NCBI GenBank assembly: GCA_037147235.1
Contig: JBAWVO010000283.1
Coordinates: forward strand, 1-8,499
Direction of reading: 5' to 3'
Source: JANXQG01 sp037147235
Lineage (GTDB): Bacteria; Planctomycetota; Planctomycetia; Pirellulales; Thermoguttaceae
Length of the DNA stretch: 8,499 nt
In this document: positions 5,127 through 8,499 of the stretch, one piece after another
Layout: the number at the start of each line of letters is the position of its first letter
Position numbering within the stretch: the first letter of the stretch is position 1
Position numbers and translations under genes: made by a program
Notes under the pieces: model-generated
Databases searched by the model: none
Seen by the model: the letters and a program-made list of their open reading frames with translations, nothing else
What the model was told of the DNA's origin: nothing

Positions 5127-6302
5127 TCAGCCGGGGGCGGAGGAGCATTGCGCGAGTTCGGTACACGGATTGCAGTTTAATGCCGACGGATGGGATGTGC
5201 CCTGCATCCAGGGAGCCACTTCTCCCTTGGGCTTGAATTCGTCGAAGCTTCGCACAAATGCCTCGACAATTGCCGGATCAAAGTGGGCGCCCGAATCGCG
5301 GAGAATGATTTCGTAGGCATCTTCCAGCGGCATGGGCGGCTTATAAACTCGGCGCGACGTCAAGGCGTCAAAGACGTCCGCCAGGGCAACAATTCTGGCT
5401 GAAAGCGGGATCGCGTGTCCACGAAGGCCCTCGCAGTAACCGGAGCCATCGAATTTTTCGTGATGGTATCGGGCGATTTCGGCGGCCAAGTCCATGAAGC
5501 TGCCAGGCCCCACATAGTCGCGGGTCTGATCCAGAGTTTCGCCCCCGGCCAGAACGTGGCGTTTCATAACCTCAAATTCCTCCGGGCTGAGCCGCCCCGG
5601 CTTTTGCAAGATTGCGTCGGGGATGGCAACCTTGCCGATGTCGTGCAGGGGAGTCGCGCGGTAGAAGTTTTGCAGAAAACGCTCGTCGATAAGGTCTGTA
5701 TAAGGCCCGTATTGGCTCAGATCCACGGCCAGCGTTTGTGCGTAGAATCGCATGCGGAGCACATGCTCCCCGGTTTCCGTGTCGCGCGAGTCGGTGAGCC
5801 GTGCCAGCGCGAAGACCGTCATGTCCTGAGTGGCCGCCCACTGACGGGTGCGCTGCTCGACCAGTTTTTCGAGGTCGTTGGTGTAGACCTGCAATAGCCC
5901 GTTGGCAGCCGACAATTGCCGTTGTGCGTCTCCCAGGCGGAAGTGTACGCGAACCTTGGAAAGGAGTTCCTCGTGGTTGAACGGCTTCACAACGTAATCA
6001 TCGGCCTGCACTTCGTAACCCTGGATCCGTTCCGCGGCTGAGCCTTTGCCCGAGACGAGAATTATTTGGATGAATGGGCCCAAATCGCTCGACTTGATGC
6101 GCCGGCAGGTCTCATAGCCATCGATGCCCGGCATCATGATGTCCAATAAGACCAGTTGCGGCTTAAACGCGGGCAACTTGGCGAGACATTCCTCGCCGCT
6201 GGCGGCCGTATCCAAGTCGTAGTCTTTCCGCAGGATTCGACGGAGGATATCGACGTTTGTGGGGATGTCATCAACAATCAGGATGCGACCCTTGGTGGTC
6301 AT
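5127..6302 (-). CDS. Response regulator with HD-GYP-type c-di-GMP phosphodiesterase domain
   Basis: This 391-residue cytoplasmic protein should be the phosphorelay partner of the kinase encoded just upstream. Residues 1-122 are a receiver domain with acidic pair D11-D12, phospho-acceptor D54 (VLLDIMMPGIDGYE), S84 and K106 (VVKPFN). A helical or coiled-coil linker (about 124-158) leads to an HD-GYP domain. Putative metal ligands are H180 (TGEH), H220-D221 (HDIGK), H249, H280-H281 and D309, so hydrolysis of cyclic di-GMP is the expected activity. The family signature reads HHEKFDGSGYC (280-290), with Cys in place of the Pro of GYP. The C-terminal tail carries three cysteines (377, 380, 386) outside the known fold. 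ATG 6302 overlaps the kinase stop codon (ATGA) and has GGAGAGGA a few bases upstream, within the kinase gene. An ATG five codons earlier is possible but less likely. Confidence 0.9.
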   Translation of the reverse strand: MTTKGRILIVDDIPTNVDILRRILRKDYDLDTAASGEECLAKLPAFKPQLVLLDIMMPGIDGYETCRRIKSSDLGPFIQIILVSGKGSAAERIQGYEVQADDYVVKPFNHEELLSKVRVHFRLGDAQRQLSAANGLLQVYTNDLEKLVEQRTRQWAATQDMTVFALARLTDSRDTETGEHVLRMRFYAQTLAVDLSQYGPYTDLIDERFLQNFYRATPLHDIGKVAIPDAILQKPGRLSPEEFEVMKRHVLAGGETLDQTRDYVGPGSFMDLAAEIARYHHEKFDGSGYCEGLRGHAIPLSARIVALADVFDALTSRRVYKPPMPLEDAYEIILRDSGAHFDPAIVEAFVRSFDEFKPKGEVAPWMQGTSHPSALNCNPCTELAQCSSAPG

Positions 6303-7555
6303 TGGTCCTCTCCACATTCTGCCAGGGCCATCGTGGCCACGTAATTACTACCAGCATCGGTGTCGAGTCCATCGTATTCCTCGATCGAAGCCATGGGAAG
6401 TTCGCAGTAGAAAATGCAGCCCTGATGGACATTGTTTTCGGCCCAAATCCGGCCGTGATGCCCGGCCACGATTTCCCGGCAAATGGCCAACCCCAGCCCA
6501 GTGCCACCGCTGCCGGATTTTGTTTTGCTCGATTGCATGAATTTGTCAAAAACCAGCTCCATTTCGTTCGGCGGAATGCCGGGGCCTTCATCGCGGACAC
6601 TGATCAGGAGGGTCTCGCTCATGCAGCGGGCACTCACGTGGATCATGCCGCCGTTCGGCGAGAACTTGACCGCATTGCTTAGCAGGTTGCGTATTACCTG
6701 CTTGAAGCGTTCTTCATCGGCCAGGACGATCATGCTTTCTTCCGGCTTGCGATAGCGGATGCGAATATCCTTGCGGGCGATCAGGGAACAGGACTCGTCG
6801 ACCACGACCTCAACGAGGGTGCTCATGCATGTCGGTTGCAGATTGAATGTCATGCGTCCCGCTTCGAGTTTCGACAGATCGAGCAAATCGTTGACAAGCT
6901 CCAACAGGATCTCGGCGCTGCGTCCCACATTGTCGAAGAATTCTCGCAACTCGCCGCGGTCGCCCGTTTCGGCCTCATCGAGACCAAAACGCGAGTAACT
7001 TAAAATCCCGTGCAGCGGCGTTCGAAGTTCATGCGAGATGTTCGCAAGGAATTCGCTCTTGGAACGATTGGCCGCTTCAGCCGCGTCGCGCTGTTCGACG
7101 ATCACGCTCGACAGGGCAAGCAACTGCGATTGGGCAATCAGCAGGGCGTGCGTATCCAGCAATCGTAAATCGCCATTGCCGTAATCGACGAGGATCGGGT
7201 CATAGGAGTACTCATCCGGCCGGGCCAGAGCAAGCTCGGCCGCGGCGTGAATCGAGCAACTCGAAGGGAGTTGCAAAAGGTGAATTGGCCAGTTCGTGAT
7301 AAAGTTCTGAATCGACTTCCTCAAAAACAACTCTCGGCAATACGGCCCGCTGAGCCGGCGAAAGAAGGTGTCGCGGGCCACGATTGCCAAAAGCTTGCCG
7401 TCGTGGAGCACGATTGCACCAGGGAGGTCCGGGCGACGATTAAATTCGGCCTTGATCAGATGGGTCGGCGTCGTTGAATCCACAACCCAGGCGATGGCTG
7501 GCAAGTCAGCCAGCGTGGAATTCGTGTGACCTGTTTCGTGACTTGCCCGATCCAT
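6299..7555 (-). CDS. Soluble sensor histidine kinase with CBS-like N-terminal region
   Basis: A 418-residue kinase without transmembrane segments, so a cytoplasmic sensor. Residues about 36-150 resemble a CBS pair: FNRRPDLPGAIVLHDGKLLAIVAR (38-61, quoted in parts: FNRRPDLPG, AIVLHDGKLLAIVAR) looks like a first CBS repeat and SIHAAAELAL to DPILVDYGNGDLRLLD (101-134) like a second. Some planctomycete and proteobacterial signalling proteins carry such a region. A helical linker leads to the HisKA domain with phospho-acceptor H175 in SHELRTP (174-180). The ATPase domain has the N box (RNLLSNAVKFSP, N294), G1 (DEGPGIP, 322-328), an F-box-like VFDKF and G2 (GTGLGLA, 351-357), all intact. A 34-residue tail follows the fold. 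ATG 7555 has GGAG five bases upstream. The last four bases overlap the start of the HD-GYP response regulator, so the two are translationally coupled. Confidence 0.9.
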   Translation of the reverse strand: MDRASHETGHTNSTLADLPAIAWVVDSTTPTHLIKAEFNRRPDLPGAIVLHDGKLLAIVARDTFFRRLSGPYCRELFLRKSIQNFITNWPIHLLQLPSSCSIHAAAELALARPDEYSYDPILVDYGNGDLRLLDTHALLIAQSQLLALSSVIVEQRDAAEAANRSKSEFLANISHELRTPLHGILSYSRFGLDEAETGDRGELREFFDNVGRSAEILLELVNDLLDLSKLEAGRMTFNLQPTCMSTLVEVVVDESCSLIARKDIRIRYRKPEESMIVLADEERFKQVIRNLLSNAVKFSPNGGMIHVSARCMSETLLISVRDEGPGIPPNEMELVFDKFMQSSKTKSGSGGTGLGLAICREIVAGHHGRIWAENNVHQGCIFYCELPMASIEEYDGLDTDAGSNYVATMALAECGEDQ

Positions 7556-7670
7556 GATGGCTCCGTTGCCCGCGACTGATGCCGTTATTAACCATAAAAA
7601 CTTAGCATTTTACTAGGAAAAGTGATTGTTAGGATTTTGTTAGAAAGGAATTATTCTGGTTCCCCCTGTT

Positions 7671-7822
7671 CGGCGGGGTCTCCTGACCCCGCCGCAACGT
7701 CCGACCGAAGGTCTCCCGGCGAAGAGGAGACCTTCGGTCGGCAGTGTGGCTCGGTCAGGAGACCGGCCACAACAGGGCTTCGGTCGGCTGCGTGGCTCGG
7801 TCGGAGACCGGCCACAACAAGG
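7671..7822. repeat. Intergenic cluster of four hairpins with a 46-bp direct repeat
   Basis: Four inverted repeats follow one another. 7671-7694 has a perfect 10-bp stem with a TCCT loop. 7701-7741 has a perfect 16-bp stem beginning CCGACCGAAG with a 9-base loop. 7746-7770 and 7792-7814 are two copies of GTGGCTCGGTC pairing with GACCGGCCAC, each with one bulged T. The last two belong to a direct repeat, 7732-7777 and 7778-7822, about 42 of 46 positions identical. The cluster lies in the 5' leader side of the kinase gene and downstream of the SUMF1 gene. A T6 run at 7823-7828 follows on the plus strand but seven bases after the last stem, so it is not a standard terminator. It looks like a dispersed multi-hairpin repeat family. 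Between it and the kinase gene (7556-7670) is an AT-rich tract with no convincing promoter. Confidence 0.8.
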
Positions 7823-8038
7823 TTTTTTGATTAAATCGACAGACCGCAAGCTGGATGGGGTCGCTCAAGGACTTGTGTAACAACGAGGGCGATGCCCTGG
7901 ACCCATGGTTTTCGGTCGCTGGGGGAGCACCTTGACTCCCGGCTCGCTCGCTGCCTGTGCTTGCCCAGCTACGTCCCGGCTCCGCTTCGGGACTGCGCTC
8001 GGGCTGCGCACCGGCTCCGCTCGCTCACCTTGACTGGT
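7823..8038. other. Non-coding GC-rich stretch with short degenerate repeats
   Basis: I see no gene here. Part of it is built from related short words (CCGGCTCGCTCGCT, CCGGCTCCGCTTCGG, CCGGCTCCGCTCGCT) between 7939 and 8025. That block is bracketed by an exact 10-bp direct repeat CACCTTGACT at 7928-7937 and 8026-8035. A small hairpin AGGGC-GAT-GCCCT lies near 7886-7898. The stretch is the 3' flank of the SUMF1-domain gene, but no U-tract follows a hairpin on the minus strand, so I cannot name a terminator. Confidence 0.5.
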
Positions 8039-8499
8039 CTAGTCCGCCGGAACTCGGGCGACACGGAAGCCCAGGCCGCCGCCCCGGGACCCAGGCGCGA
8101 ACCCGTAACGGCGCGCCGACCGGCAGCCCCCGGCGTAGCCGGACCAGCCACCGCCGCGATCCACGCGGAACGAGCCCGTTGTAGGACCACTCGGATCGTC
8201 CACCGGTGACTTCGCATAGTAACTCTCGTCATACCAATCCGCACACCACTGCCAGGCATTTCCGTGCATGTCGTATAGCCCAAAGGCATTGGGCTGAAAT
8301 GAACCCACCGGCGACGTAAACACGTAGCCGTCGCTGGCTTTAATCGCCCATGTCCAGTCAGGGAACTTCGCCTTGGCCGTCGCGTCGGCCACGTTACCAA
8401 CCTTTGCCAGCGTCTCAGGGTCATCGCCGCTAGAATACCGCGTTGTCGTCCCGGCACGGCAGGCGTATTCCCACTCGGCCTCCGTCGGCAGTCGGTAAG
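8039..8499 (-). CDS. SUMF1 / formylglycine-generating-enzyme-like domain protein (N-terminus outside window)
   Basis: The minus-strand frame is open from the right edge to a TAG at 8041-8039, giving the last 152 residues of the protein. It starts in RLPTEAEWEYACRAG (2-16), the hallmark of the FGE-sulfatase/SUMF1 fold. It continues with SPVGSFQPNAFGLYDMHGNA (62-81) and WQWCADWY (82-89), then RVDRGGGWSGYAGGCRSARR (111-130) and GLGFRVARV (141-149), so the C-terminal end of the fold is complete. True formylglycine-generating enzymes use a cysteine pair (Cys336/Cys341 in human SUMF1) late in the domain; here only Cys125 is present, in the common CRSARR context. It is therefore probably not a sulfatase-activating enzyme but one of the many SUMF1-like proteins, perhaps fused upstream to another domain. 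The GTG at 8392 is internal, not the start. The region is unusually glycine-rich. Confidence 0.88.
   Translation of the reverse strand, partial: YRLPTEAEWEYACRAGTTTRYSSGDDPETLAKVGNVADATAKAKFPDWTWAIKASDGYVFTSPVGSFQPNAFGLYDMHGNAWQWCADWYDESYYAKSPVDDPSGPTTGSFRVDRGGGWSGYAGGCRSARRYGFAPGSRGGGLGFRVARVPAD

Noticed and set aside
4803..5236. Plus-strand frames of 104 and 125 codons in the ABC/HD-GYP intergenic region.
   Set aside because: They run through the G-run tract and the terminator hairpin and into the antisense of the HD-GYP gene; no protein-like features.
7792..7828. Hairpin followed by T6 as a plus-strand terminator.
   Set aside because: The T-run starts several bases after the stem, the hairpin is one of a repeat family, and no plus-strand gene precedes it.

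Overview
The window looks like a piece of a planctomycete chromosome (Planctomycetota, Pirellulales-like). This is an inference from three things: the alternative GlmU-type sugar nucleotidyltransferase, the SUMF1/formylglycine-generating-enzyme-like domain protein, and long intergenic stretches filled with tandem repeats and hairpins. GC content is moderate to high and coding is mostly on the minus strand. There is no rRNA, tRNA, CRISPR array or phage gene.

Layout. 1-267 (minus) is the start of a small multi-spanning membrane protein that leaves the window on the left. 268-526 is a divergent intergenic region with a four-unit, 15-bp tandem repeat. 527-1807 (plus) is a GlmU-like protein: a nucleotidyltransferase-type N-terminus plus a left-handed beta-helix acyltransferase C-terminus. 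It converges, with only 10 bp between, on a three-gene minus-strand ABC-2 exporter locus: ATPase (3644-4639), permease 1 (2663-3469) and permease 2 (1818-2657). A large inverted array of 7/8-bp units (about 3487-3641) lies between ATPase and permease 1. Directly upstream of the ATPase is a 183-bp MITE-like element (4658-4840) with 21-bp terminal inverted repeats and a perfect 8-bp target-site duplication. Next come a G-run tract and a strong plus-strand intrinsic terminator that no recognisable gene explains. 5127-7555 (minus) is a two-gene signalling operon: a soluble histidine kinase with a CBS-like N-terminal region, overlapped by 4 nt (ATGA) by a response regulator with an HD-GYP-type c-di-GMP phosphodiesterase domain. 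7556-8038 is non-coding, with a cluster of four hairpins and a 46-bp direct repeat. 8039-8499 (minus) is the C-terminal part of a SUMF1-domain protein that leaves the window on the right.

How the genes work together. The exporter trio should form one transporter of two different membrane subunits and an ATPase, substrate unknown. The kinase and the REC-HD-GYP protein should form one phosphorelay controlling c-di-GMP turnover. The sugar nucleotidyltransferase and the SUMF1 protein have no evident link to these. I see no clear new defence or metabolic system. The least ordinary parts are the non-coding DNA: the MITE-like insertion, the inverted heptamer array inside the ABC operon, the hairpin cluster and the orphan terminator.
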